Assembly (NCBI GenBank): GCA_023251555.1 | Contig: JAHEYN010000007.1 | Span: 1-64,000 of the forward strand | Reading direction: 5' to 3' | Source of the DNA: Bacteroidota bacterium | GTDB taxonomy: Bacteria; Bacteroidota; Bacteroidia; AKYH767-A; JAHEYN01 | Length of the DNA: 64,000 nucleotides | Shown here: positions 17,520-26,137 of the stretch, one piece after another | Layout of the letters: every line of letters starts with the position of its first letter | Numbering within the stretch: position 1 is the stretch's first letter | Translations under genes and position numbers: made by a program | The notes under the pieces: model-generated | The model's input: the letters and a program-made list of their open reading frames with translations, nothing else | Database searches by the model: none | Told to the model about the DNA's origin: nothing

Positions 17520-17950
17520 TAGTGAGGGTTAAATATATTTCTTAAATCTTTTTCGACTGCTATCTCCCATTTTGTCTTTCCTTTACCCCATCTTTTAGTT
17601 GAAAATAGTTCTGTTATTTCATTTGACTTTTTTTCTAATGTAAGTTGCTCTGCTCTGATTGCCTTTTTTTCTCTAACATAGTATGTTTTCCTTTCTTTTT
17701 CATCCAGTTCACGATTACGTTTCATAATTTCCAATTTCTTTTGTGTCCACTCGTCCAATGAATTTAGTTTTTCCCTATGATTCAATATGTTTTGTTCAAT
17801 AGATTCAAACGAGACTTTCTCTGCCTCTAATAACATTTGTTCAACTTTCCTTTTGTTTAATATAAAGTCAAGAATTTCTTGAATTATCCAAACTGTAATC
17901 CCAATTATTGGAATTGCCAGGGCAAAAAGAATTACTATCCAATCTTTCAT
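17519..17950 (-). CDS. Small membrane coiled-coil protein coupled to the nuclease gene
   Basis: It has 143 residues from the ATG at 17950. One membrane helix lies near the N-terminus (DWIVILFALAIPIIGITVWI), followed by a long charged coiled coil at about residues 30-125 and a basic end (KRWGKGKTKWEIAVEKDL). The frame is open to 18031, but the longer start would run through a palindrome and put unrelated residues before the helix. The protein probably sits in the inner membrane with its coil in the cytoplasm. Its stop overlaps the start of the Mrr-like nuclease gene (TAATG), so the two probably act together, possibly through their coiled coils. I do not recognise a named family. Confidence 0.65.
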   Translation of the reverse strand: MKDWIVILFALAIPIIGITVWIIQEILDFILNKRKVEQMLLEAEKVSFESIEQNILNHREKLNSLDEWTQKKLEIMKRNRELDEKERKTYYVREKKAIRAEQLTLEKKSNEITELFSTKRWGKGKTKWEIAVEKDLRNIFNPH

Positions 17951-17984
17951 TTCGATATCGCAGTATAGCAGAACGGTTCGGGGG

Positions 17985-18086
17985 TTTGCGAAGTGGCGGA
18001 TTAAAACGCACATCACTGTCCCATAGCACAAAGATATTTAAAAGTACAAAACTTTCTACTCGCAAAGAAGCCGCCATTTTCGCAAA
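17985..18086. repeat. Imperfect inverted repeat upstream of the membrane protein/nuclease pair
   Basis: TTTGCGAAGTGGCGG at 17985-17999 is mirrored by CCGCCATTTTCGCAAA at 18071-18086 with one extra base in an arm. The spacer of about 70 bp is AT-rich. The right edge continues into ACATGTTGTGGGG. It marks one border of the accessory unit. Confidence 0.7.
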
Positions 18087-18224
18087 TGTCAGGCACATGT
18101 TGTGGGGTATCACGCAATATAGAGGTGGATATACGTGGGCTTAGATATTGAGCTTGTCGAGGTGACTTTGGTTTCTAAGCATAAAGTTGAGTGTGATGAA
18201 GGGTGTTGAGGGGTTAGTCTATGG

Positions 18225-18989
18225 TTAATCCGCTGACGTTTCGGCTGTTTGACTACACAGTTTCAGGAACAGTTTAAGGGCTTTTTTCTTTTCCGGATCG
18301 AAAGAATAGCTGATAGAATTCGAGAGATAAGTTTCCTCCTTTTTCCCCAGTTTGTATTTTTTTGCTGTTGCAGTGAGATTATGAATTCCTTTTCCAACGG
18401 CCTTTCCGAAGGTGCTGCGGAATTTCCGGGGAATATTTTTTTGTGCTGCCCAGCATGCAAAGACAAAAGGGAGCTCCGTAAACTTCATCCATTCTGCAGC
18501 GAGGTCATATTCATATTTGAAATGCCCGTTCAGGTTAAGCGCCCTGTCGCCTATCACTAAACCTGCTGTAGTACCCCTGATTTTTTTTTCATAACCAGGC
18601 TTTCCTTTTTTCCAGAGAGGGGAGATATGCCAGTGGTGCCTGGACAGGATTTTGACGAGTGAAACGGATGTTCTCGATTCGCTGTCGAGGTATATTGTTT
18701 TGATCTTTTCAAGGGGCACCCTGCTGTATAGCATCACAGATCGCACCTTGCCTTTTGCCCCGATACAGTACCCCGTGATGATGCGGTGATTGGGAAGCGA
18801 GGAAAGAACGGACACGGGAACCAGGCCGATATCCGCTTTTCCGGAGAGCAGTTTTTCCGCACATACCGATGGAGTGTCCTTGTCCAGTTTTATCAACCCG
18901 GAAACAGCGCCTGATTCAAGGCCGAAAATCATGGGCAGGGTGTTCAGGTAAGATACCGCAGAGACATTTATTTTTTTCTCATTTTTCAT
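18225..18989 (-). CDS. mqnA: Chorismate dehydratase MqnA (futalosine menaquinone pathway)
   Basis: It has 254 residues from the ATG at 18989. The opening KINVSAVSYLNTLPMIFGL is the MqnA signature (substrate-binding-protein fold), followed by DTPSVCAEKLLSGKADIGLVPVSVL and later RTSVSLVKILSRHHW. MqnA removes water from chorismate to give 3-enolpyruvylbenzoate, the first step of the futalosine route to menaquinone, in the cytoplasm. The frame is open to 19052, but that overlaps the upstream gene by 50 nt, while the ATG at 18989 leaves a 13-nt gap and begins right before the conserved strand. It is the last gene of the efflux operon. The MqnP-like prenyltransferase at 30.6 kb fits the same pathway. 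Confidence 0.92.
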   Translation of the reverse strand: MKNEKKINVSAVSYLNTLPMIFGLESGAVSGLIKLDKDTPSVCAEKLLSGKADIGLVPVSVLSSLPNHRIITGYCIGAKGKVRSVMLYSRVPLEKIKTIYLDSESRTSVSLVKILSRHHWHISPLWKKGKPGYEKKIRGTTAGLVIGDRALNLNGHFKYEYDLAAEWMKFTELPFVFACWAAQKNIPRKFRSTFGKAVGKGIHNLTATAKKYKLGKKEETYLSNSISYSFDPEKKKALKLFLKLCSQTAETSAD

Positions 18990-19002
18990 ATCATGAAGCC
19001 CT

Positions 19003-19683
19003 TCATGAAATGCCGGGAGCAAACTCCGAAGCCTTGATTTCATCAAATGCACCCGGATAATTTTTTTCCATCTTCCCGGAAATTTCGGTAATACAGGATT
19101 CTATTTTACTGCAGTTCCCGGGATCAAGCTCCCGGATGCCCGTACGCATGCAGATCTTATTGAGGGCATACACAATATGCTGTGTCCCGGAGTATGAGTA
19201 TAAATACCTGCTGGTTTTAAACCTCATAAAATGGCGGGAGAATTTTTCGTGGGAGTAGCCGGGATGTCCGCCGAGAAGATTTTCTATGTGAGACTCATCA
19301 ATTTCCGCCAGGTCGTTATAGAAATTACGGCAGACGTGATTTTCATGCAGCACAATCATCCTGTCAAGGATAATTTCGAGAAGGATGTGTGCAATGAAAA
19401 AAGATTTACGTTCAGGATGGATAAACCCGGAACGGGCAAACTGATCTTTAATCATTCCGTAATGAAGCTTGAAAAATTCGGAATTGTGAAAAGCCTTATC
19501 CGCCAGGAAATGTTTTTCAATTCCTTCCTGCAGTAATTTTCCGGTATTTGTTTCGTATGGTTTCATGGAGTGCAGCTTCAGCCGTGGATGACTCTGCCGG
19601 AGGAGGTCGGGGAATACTGAGGCAAACCTGAAATAGGGCGAGGGGTGATGCTGTTCGAGATAGTAGTGGCTGAGGAAGTTCAT
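19003..19683 (-). CDS. Acyl carrier protein phosphodiesterase-like protein (AcpH family)
   Basis: This 226-residue protein opens with MNFLSHYYLEQ, the conserved start of AcpH-type ACP phosphodiesterases (usually MNxLAHxxL), and has FRFASVFPDL in place of the usual G-N-x-x-x-D-x-x-K region. Conserved histidines at the N-terminus, in KAFHNSEFFKL and in FFIAHILLEIILDRMIV suggest a metal-dependent HD-like active site, with an ExxxDR helix. E. coli AcpH removes phosphopantetheine from ACP; in Bacteroidota the substrate of this divergent branch is unproven. It is 6 nt downstream of the ABC ATPase gene and 13 nt upstream of mqnA. Confidence 0.7.
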   Translation of the reverse strand: MNFLSHYYLEQHHPSPYFRFASVFPDLLRQSHPRLKLHSMKPYETNTGKLLQEGIEKHFLADKAFHNSEFFKLHYGMIKDQFARSGFIHPERKSFFIAHILLEIILDRMIVLHENHVCRNFYNDLAEIDESHIENLLGGHPGYSHEKFSRHFMRFKTSRYLYSYSGTQHIVYALNKICMRTGIRELDPGNCSKIESCITEISGKMEKNYPGAFDEIKASEFAPGIS

Positions 19684-19689
19684 GGTCTT

Positions 19690-20376
19690 TTACGGGCTAA
19701 CCACTTCCCCGTCTTTCAGTGTGATAGTGCGGTCTGTTCTGGACGCCAGACCCATGTCATGGGTGACGATTAAGATTGTTTGGTTAAATTTCTCTTTAAG
19801 TTCTTTGAAAATTCCGAACACTGTTTCCGAATTTTTCGAATCCAGGTTCCCGGTGGGTTCGTCCCCGAAAATAATCTTCGGGTTGTTTATTAAAGCCCTT
19901 GCTATGGCAACGCGCTGCTGCTGCCCGCCCGAGAGTTTGCTGCTTTTTTTCAGGGCCTGGTCATCGAGCCCCAGCAGTTTCAATTTTTCATGTGCGTGGC
20001 TGTATATTTCTTCTTCGCTGTATTTTCCGAGTCTCAGTGCAGGCAGTGCGACATTATCCAGCACGGTGAATTCCGGGAGGAGATAGTGAAACTGGAATAC
20101 GAATCCTATTTTTTCATTCCTGATACGTGCGTGATCATCGGGCCTCATTTTGCCAAGCTCTTCCCCGTCGAGAAGAATGGTTCCGCTGTAACCGGTATCA
20201 AGTGTGGAAAGGGTATAGAGCAGCGTTGATTTCCCGCTCCCGGAAGCGCCTACAATAGACACAAATTCTCCTTCTTCTATTGACACATTTACATTTTTCA
20301 GGGCCTGGAATTCCACGGGGTCGTGAAAAAATTTGTTAAGACCGATAGTCCGGAGTATGTGGCTGCCCGCATTCAT
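19690..20376 (-). CDS. ABC transporter ATP-binding protein (LolD/MacB-type)
   Basis: This 228-residue protein has Walker A GASGSGKST at 43-51, a Q-loop in FVFQFHYLLPEF near 95, signature LSGGQQQRVAIARAL at 148-162, Walker B IIFGDEPTGNLD at 168-179, and the H-loop histidine in IVTHDMGLA. Length and sequence fit the LolD/MacB/FtsE group, which powers FtsX-like permeases. Its start overlaps the permease stop by 4 nt. With the permease and the adaptor upstream it forms a MacAB-like exporter; lipoprotein release (Lol) is the alternative but does not explain the adaptor. Confidence 0.95.
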   Translation of the reverse strand: MNAGSHILRTIGLNKFFHDPVEFQALKNVNVSIEEGEFVSIVGASGSGKSTLLYTLSTLDTGYSGTILLDGEELGKMRPDDHARIRNEKIGFVFQFHYLLPEFTVLDNVALPALRLGKYSEEEIYSHAHEKLKLLGLDDQALKKSSKLSGGQQQRVAIARALINNPKIIFGDEPTGNLDSKNSETVFGIFKELKEKFNQTILIVTHDMGLASRTDRTITLKDGEVVSP

Positions 20377-21635
20377 TTGCTCCTTATAATATCCATCGGG
20401 TCGATCTTTGCTGCTTTGCGGGCAGGCAGGTAGCCTGCAATTCCTGTGACCAGAAGAGCAAACAGGAATGCAGTAACATAAAAAGCCGGACTCTGGTTGA
20501 AGTACAGGTATTTCATGGAAACAAATCCTTTGATATTCATGGGGATGCTTCCGACGATATGCGTGATGATGAAGCCGAACCCCATGCCAAGTATTCCGCC
20601 AAAAAGCCCTATGATAAGGGATTCCATGAGAAAAATTTTTTTAATGTCTCCGTTTCTGAAGCCCACTGCTTTGAGGATGGCGATATCCGGCATCTTTTCG
20701 TAGATAATCATCATGAGTATGTTAAAAATTCCGAATCCGGAAACAATCATGATAGAAGCGATAACCAGGCTGGTGACCATATTCTGCAGCTTGAAAACGC
20801 CGAAGATGTTGGCATTGGCAGTTTTCCAGTCGTCGGCCTTATAACCAAACCGTTTTTCAAATTCAGATGCAAGTTCGCCGGCCCGGTCAATGTTTTTAAG
20901 TTTTATGTTAATGTCCGTGATATAGGAGCCGTCAACCTGAAGGAGCTTCTGTGCATTTCTTAGATTCACGAACGCCCGCGTTTTATCCACTTCGGTAAGC
21001 CCGGATTCATTGATTCCTACCACTTTCATTTCGAGCGTAACACCCATGGGAGAGATAATGCTGAGTAAGTCTTCCATTTTTGCGCCCAGTTTTTCTGCCA
21101 GCCCTGCGCCGAGAATAATGCCGTTGGGTATTGTCAGCAGCCGGGTGGTGTTTCCTTCTTTCATATTCGCGGAAAGGCCGAAGAGAAGGTCTTCTTTCTC
21201 GATGAGCACCCCGGAAACAAATCCTGCCTGCTGTGCAATCCCCATCTTGAAAATAACCTGGGACGCAAGGAAAGGCGAAACCCCCGCGACGTCGGGATGC
21301 CGTTCGATGATTTTTACAATTTCGTTCCCGTTCCGGATTTTCAGGTCATCTTCCCTGGGTTTCTGATTGCGGACAACAACCCAGTCTTTTCGGGGGTCAT
21401 GCAGTTTGCCGGCAATGCTTTTCCTGTTTTTGTCCGCTTCGTTGTGGATGCGGATGTTCGCCGTGGTATTGATGGTTTTGTCGATGAAGGTAGTCTGGAA
21501 TCCCGTGATGAGGCCTGCCTGGAAGATAAAGATGGCGATGCCGAACATTACGCCCAGGGTTGCCACGATGGTCTGCCTTTTCTTGGCAACAAGATGCGTG
21601 AGGGCAATCCTGGCGAGCGGTTTGTTGCTGTTCAT
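20373..21635 (-). CDS. FtsX-like/MacB-type ABC permease
   Basis: In this 420-residue protein, one membrane helix near the N-terminus (TIVATLGVMFGIAIFIFQAGL) is followed by a large extracytoplasmic MacB-type domain (about 45-280), then three helices in the FtsX domain (from VTSLVIASIMIVSGFGIFNIL) and a closing PARKAAKIDPMDIIRSK, typical of MacB/LolC/E permeases. It has no fused ATPase; the separate ATPase gene overlaps by 4 nt. It works in the inner membrane, coupling ATP hydrolysis to movement of a periplasmic domain. With the adaptor (7 nt upstream) it should form a tripartite pump, probably using the TolC encoded in the same operon. Confidence 0.9.
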   Translation of the reverse strand: MNSNKPLARIALTHLVAKKRQTIVATLGVMFGIAIFIFQAGLITGFQTTFIDKTINTTANIRIHNEADKNRKSIAGKLHDPRKDWVVVRNQKPREDDLKIRNGNEIVKIIERHPDVAGVSPFLASQVIFKMGIAQQAGFVSGVLIEKEDLLFGLSANMKEGNTTRLLTIPNGIILGAGLAEKLGAKMEDLLSIISPMGVTLEMKVVGINESGLTEVDKTRAFVNLRNAQKLLQVDGSYITDINIKLKNIDRAGELASEFEKRFGYKADDWKTANANIFGVFKLQNMVTSLVIASIMIVSGFGIFNILMMIIYEKMPDIAILKAVGFRNGDIKKIFLMESLIIGLFGGILGMGFGFIITHIVGSIPMNIKGFVSMKYLYFNQSPAFYVTAFLFALLVTGIAGYLPARKAAKIDPMDIIRSK

Positions 21636-21642
21636 TATTTTT

Positions 21643-22740
21643 TCAGGGCTTCACCAGCACATCTTTCTCATCAATGCCGGATAGAATTTCGGTGTATTCC
21701 AGGTCTTCGATGCCTTTCTTTACCACGCGGGCCGCGCTGCCTTTTTTCAGCCTGACTTTATTTGCGTCGAAAATGAATTCTCTCGGTATGACCAGTGCAT
21801 TTTGTTTTTCGGATATAAGAATGTTGGCTTCTGCCGACATGCCCGAATAAAAAACCGCGCTGCCTGTGCTGCCTAATGAGGCAATGACTTTTGACGTTTT
21901 GTTAAGCAGGCTTATTCTGGGATAAATTTCCTGCACAGTTCCTTTGAAGACCTGCTCTTTGAAAGCATCAACCGACAGCAGCACCTGCTGGCCTTTCGTG
22001 AGCCGTGCGACATCTGTTTCATCTACGAGAAGCTCAGCCTCAAATTTTGCCGGGTCACCTATTTCCATCAGGGGAAGCTGGGGCCCGATGAGTTCTCCTT
22101 CATTAAAGGCCACATCATAGACAATGCCTGTCATAACCGAGAAGATGGTAAAGTCTTTTTTCCCCAGCAGTTGCGCCTGGTACTGGTTCTCTGCATTTTT
22201 AAGCTCCATGCCGAGGCGTTCTTTTGTGCTGCGGAGGGTGTTGAGTGCCCGGGTGTAATTTTGCTTTGATATATCCGCCTGGGTTTTGGCCTGGTCAGAG
22301 GCAAGGGGAGAGGTGGCATTGCTTTTCAGCAGGTTTGAGAACCTGGCGTAATTAGCCGAGTCCAGCTCATATTTTGATTTTGCAGAAGCCACTTCCTGCT
22401 TCATGGCTGTAATTATGGCCGACTGCTCATCTGCATTATTCCTTGCAAGGTCCAATATGTTTTTTGCAGTGCTTACGCTGAGTTCTGCAGCCTCGTTCAG
22501 GATTGTTATGAGAGGCTGTCCGGCAGCAACGGCATCTCCTGCTTTTATATGAATATGCTGAATGTATCCCGGCAGCTTGCTGAAAACTTTGTAATGCCCT
22601 GCGGGATATATTTTTCCGGATGCATAAACCGCTTCCGTAATATTTTTCCGCACCGGGCTGATAGTGTTGCCGCCGGGAGAGCATGCAGCAAGGGCTGCAA
22701 GAAGGAGACTGCCGGAAAGGAACTGCGTATTTGTCTTCAT
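21643..22740 (-). CDS. Periplasmic adaptor (HlyD/MacA-like) lipoprotein
   Basis: This 365-residue protein has a lipoprotein signal with lipobox LAAC (LLLAALAACSPGG). A biotinyl-lipoyl-like part (ILNEAAELSVST preceded by GDAVAAGQPLITI) is split by a helical hairpin at about 85-195, then the lipoyl second half (KDFTIFSVMTGIVYDVAFNEGELIG) and beta-barrel and membrane-proximal domains follow. Adaptors link an inner-membrane pump with TolC. It sits 7 nt after the RND gene and 7 nt before the ABC permease; order and the MacA-like layout suggest it serves the ABC pump, while a second adaptor upstream serves the RND pump. That assignment is inferred. Confidence 0.9.
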   Translation of the reverse strand: MKTNTQFLSGSLLLAALAACSPGGNTISPVRKNITEAVYASGKIYPAGHYKVFSKLPGYIQHIHIKAGDAVAAGQPLITILNEAAELSVSTAKNILDLARNNADEQSAIITAMKQEVASAKSKYELDSANYARFSNLLKSNATSPLASDQAKTQADISKQNYTRALNTLRSTKERLGMELKNAENQYQAQLLGKKDFTIFSVMTGIVYDVAFNEGELIGPQLPLMEIGDPAKFEAELLVDETDVARLTKGQQVLLSVDAFKEQVFKGTVQEIYPRISLLNKTSKVIASLGSTGSAVFYSGMSAEANILISEKQNALVIPREFIFDANKVRLKKGSAARVVKKGIEDLEYTEILSGIDEKDVLVKP

Positions 22741-22747
22741 TCCTGTT

Positions 22748-25700
22748 TTATTTTATGAGTCTGACAACTTTTGCTTTCGCCCTCTCGGAGAGGAGATACA
22801 TCACGGGTACGAGTATAAGGGTAAGAAAGGTGGCGAAGCTGAGGCCGAAGATGATCGTCCAGGAGAGCGGCCCCCAGAAGGCTACGCTGTCGCCCCCGAA
22901 ATAAATGTGCGGATTCAGTTCGGAAAACAGCGTCCCGAAGTCTATATTCAGTCCCACCGCAAGGGGGATCATGCCGAGGATGGTGGCGGTGGCCGTGAGC
23001 AGCACCGGGGTCATCCTCGTTTTTCCTGCCTGTATCACCGCATCAAACACCGGCACACCCTGGCTCCTGAGCATATCTGTGAATTCCACGAGGAGAATCC
23101 CGTTCCTTACTACGATTCCGCCGAGAGCAACGATTCCCACGCCTGTCATCACCACCGAGATATCCATATTGAAAATACTCAGTCCGAGGAGGACACCGAT
23201 AATGCTGAACAGGATTTCGCTGATGATGATTACCGGTTTGGAGGTAGAGTTAAACTGTGTGACAAGGATCAGGAAAATGATTCCAAGCGCCAGGAGCAGT
23301 GCTCTTCCGAGAAAAGAGGCTGTTTCCTTCTGCTGTTCGCTCTCCCCGGTCATGGTTACGCTGACGCCTTCGGGAGCATTGAAGCCACTGATGCTGCTCT
23401 TGATTTTTGAAACCACTTCGTTGGGGTTGAACCCGCCGAGGACATTGGAAGAGAGTGTCACCAGGCGTTTCTGATTTTTTCGCTTGATGTTGCTGTAGCT
23501 GCTCGAGTAATGAATATCCGAAAACGCTGAAACAGGTACCTGCCGTATAGTTCCGCCCATGTTCATGTCCCTGTAAATGACCTTTATTTCTTTCAGCCTT
23601 TCTATATTATTTCTCTGATCTTCCCTGTAGCGGAGCTGTATGGGATACTCATCGTCCTCATCCCTGAATTTTGAAATCTCCTTTCCGTAGATGGCGTTTC
23701 TGAGCTCCATGCCAACCTGTGCAGTGGAGATGCCCTCCCGGTTGGCTCTTTCCCTGTCAATGCTGAAAACAATTTCGGGCTTGTTATCCTGGAGGTCGGA
23801 CTTCAGGTCTTCCACACCGGGAACCTGGAGAGAGTCAAGATAATGCTTGAGGCGCAGCGAAGCGGAAATGAGATCTTCCATTTTGTCGCCGCTCACTTCG
23901 ATATTGATGGGTTTTTCCGTGGGAGGGCCCGCACGTTCCTGGTCCACACTTATTTCCACGCCGGGAAGACCTTTCACGCCTTCCCTTATTTTCTCAAGAA
24001 CTGCGGAAGTTGACTTCCCGTTTCTTTTTGCGTATTCCACGAAAGCAACTTCCACTTTTCCCTTATTGGAATAGATGCCTCTGTCGCCTCCCGCGCCCCC
24101 TTCGGTTGCCCCCACAGCCACATTGGAAATAACTGACTCCACAAGAGGATTGTTCTCTCCTATTACATTGTAAACCCTGTTCTCGGCAATTCTTGTGACC
24201 GAGTCGGTATATGCCTGGTCGGTGCCCACCGGAAGATTCAGGTATACATAGGCAAAGTTGGGCTCCGCCCTGGGAAAGAATACCACCTTGGGCTTCCTCA
24301 CTACAGTGAGGAAAATGGAGAAGAAAAAGAGAAGGACGGTCAGCCCCAGCATTTTATAGGGGCGCTGAAGTGCCCACCTCAGGAGGTTTTCGTACTTATT
24401 CTGGAAGGCAGGCCATAGTTTCTGCTGGAAGGCAGTAATCCATTTACTGAAGACATAACGGTTCAGCCATATAAGCAGCAGCATAAGGAGGATAAAATTG
24501 CCTGTTCCCCATGCATGGCTCATGTAAAAAATAAGGGCCATCGCGATAAAGACGATGGAGAGGACTTTCAGACTCTTCTTCGGTTGTTTTCCTTCATGGT
24601 GAGGCTTCATAAAAGCCACGGCAAATACGGGGTTGATGATGTACGCCACCAGCAGCGACGCAAGGAGGGTGATGATAAGGGTGATGGGGAGGAAGTGCAT
24701 GAACTTTCCGATAATACCTGTCCAGAAGGCAAGCGGAAAAAAAGGAGCAAGGGTGGTGAGTGTTCCTGAAAGTACAGGCAGGAATACTTCTCCGGCGGCA
24801 TTCTTGGCAGCGGTAATGATGCCGACTTTCCCGTTGTCGTATATCCGGTGGGTGTTTTCTATGATCACGATGGCATCGTCAACCACTATGCCCAGCCCCA
24901 GCAGGAAGGCGAACAGCACAATCATGTTCAGGGTGAATCCTATGCCGGGCATGATGAGGAAGGCCAGGAACATGGACAGAGGGACTGACAGTCCCACGAA
25001 TACCGCGTTCGTTGTGCCCATGAAAAACATCAGCACTATGGTAACAAGTACAAACCCGATTATAATGGTGTTGATAAGGTCGTGCAGGGTATGCCTCGTC
25101 TGTGTTGACTGGTCGCCGGTGATGACGATTTTCAGGTCTTTGGGAAAAGTACTGTCCTGGAGCTCCTTCACGATGGACCTTATTTTGTCGGAGGATTCGA
25201 TGAGGTTTTCCCCGGCCCGCTTGATGATGTTCAGTGTGATTACATTTTTGTGATTCAGCCGTGCATAACTTTCCTGCTCCCTGTAGGTGTCCTTTACTTC
25301 CGCAATATCCTTAAGATAGATAGAAGCGCCGTTGATTGATTTCACGATAATGTTTCCAATTTCATCCACGGTTTTAAACTCCCCGCTTACACTTATGGAA
25401 CGCCTCATCGCATCCATTTTTACGGTACCGCCGGAAATAATCATATTTTCATACTTCACAGCTCTTTCTATATCTCCCATGGACACCTGCGCTGCCTGCA
25501 TCTTGTACATATCGGCATTGACCTGTATCTCTCTTTCCAGCGCTCCCGCAATGTCCACCCTCGTGATCTCTTTCATGGATTCAATCCTGTCCTTGAGAAG
25601 GTCCGCGAAATTTTTCAGTTTGTTCAGATCAAAATCCCCCGAGATGTTCACGAACATGATGGGCAGTTCAGAGAACTCAACCTCCATGACGTTTGGATCT

Positions 25701-26095
25701 TTTGGAAGGTCATTGGGCAGGTCGGCCCTTGCCTTGTCCACAGCATCTTTTACTTTTTGCTTTGCCGGAGCCACTTCCGTTTCGGTTCCGAACTCCACGA
25801 TAACATTAGAAAAATCCTGTATGGAGTTACTCGTAAGTTTTTTAACCCCGGCGATGGATTTGATTTGTTTTTCAAGAGGTTTGGTCACCAGGTTTTCCAT
25901 GTCAGCAGGAGAAGTGCCGGGGTAAAAAGTGCTGACATATATAGTGGGAATTACGATATCCGGAAATTTTTCTTTCGGGAGGCTCATATATGAAAATATG
26001 CCGCAGAGGGTGATGATTGCCGTCAGGACAAAGATGCTTGTCCGGTTATCAATTGACCAGCTGGTAGGCCTGAATTCTTTAAAAAGATCTTTCAT
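22748..26095 (-). CDS. RND efflux pump inner-membrane transporter (HAE1/AcrB-like)
   Basis: In this 1115-residue protein, the first helix (TSIFVLTAIITLCGIFSYMS) and the start of the porter domain with SLPKEKFPDIVIPTIYV are typical of RND transporters. The TM4 region contains GLGIVVDDAIVIIENTHR, where the adjacent Asp pair is the proton relay and the E-N-x-x-R is family signature. The second half repeats the pattern (GGIVVRNGILLVEFTD). It is somewhat longer than AcrB, with a hydrophobic insert of two helices around residue 510-550 (VLSIVFIAMALIFYM). It exports small molecules by proton antiport. It follows its adaptor by 42 nt. Confidence 0.95.
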   Translation of the reverse strand: MKDLFKEFRPTSWSIDNRTSIFVLTAIITLCGIFSYMSLPKEKFPDIVIPTIYVSTFYPGTSPADMENLVTKPLEKQIKSIAGVKKLTSNSIQDFSNVIVEFGTETEVAPAKQKVKDAVDKARADLPNDLPKDPNVMEVEFSELPIMFVNISGDFDLNKLKNFADLLKDRIESMKEITRVDIAGALEREIQVNADMYKMQAAQVSMGDIERAVKYENMIISGGTVKMDAMRRSISVSGEFKTVDEIGNIIVKSINGASIYLKDIAEVKDTYREQESYARLNHKNVITLNIIKRAGENLIESSDKIRSIVKELQDSTFPKDLKIVITGDQSTQTRHTLHDLINTIIIGFVLVTIVLMFFMGTTNAVFVGLSVPLSMFLAFLIMPGIGFTLNMIVLFAFLLGLGIVVDDAIVIIENTHRIYDNGKVGIITAAKNAAGEVFLPVLSGTLTTLAPFFPLAFWTGIIGKFMHFLPITLIITLLASLLVAYIINPVFAVAFMKPHHEGKQPKKSLKVLSIVFIAMALIFYMSHAWGTGNFILLMLLLIWLNRYVFSKWITAFQQKLWPAFQNKYENLLRWALQRPYKMLGLTVLLFFFSIFLTVVRKPKVVFFPRAEPNFAYVYLNLPVGTDQAYTDSVTRIAENRVYNVIGENNPLVESVISNVAVGATEGGAGGDRGIYSNKGKVEVAFVEYAKRNGKSTSAVLEKIREGVKGLPGVEISVDQERAGPPTEKPINIEVSGDKMEDLISASLRLKHYLDSLQVPGVEDLKSDLQDNKPEIVFSIDRERANREGISTAQVGMELRNAIYGKEISKFRDEDDEYPIQLRYREDQRNNIERLKEIKVIYRDMNMGGTIRQVPVSAFSDIHYSSSYSNIKRKNQKRLVTLSSNVLGGFNPNEVVSKIKSSISGFNAPEGVSVTMTGESEQQKETASFLGRALLLALGIIFLILVTQFNSTSKPVIIISEILFSIIGVLLGLSIFNMDISVVMTGVGIVALGGIVVRNGILLVEFTDMLRSQGVPVFDAVIQAGKTRMTPVLLTATATILGMIPLAVGLNIDFGTLFSELNPHIYFGGDSVAFWGPLSWTIIFGLSFATFLTLILVPVMYLLSERAKAKVVRLIK

Positions 26096-26137
26096 AAGTT
26101 TTAATATTTTGCCCCGGGGAACTGAATCCCGGCAGTG

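Noticed and set aside
22664-23410. Long plus-strand ORF of 248 codons opposite the RND gene
   Set aside because: It is antisense to a clearly conserved transporter, with composition (His, Glu, Gly rich) typical of a shadow frame.
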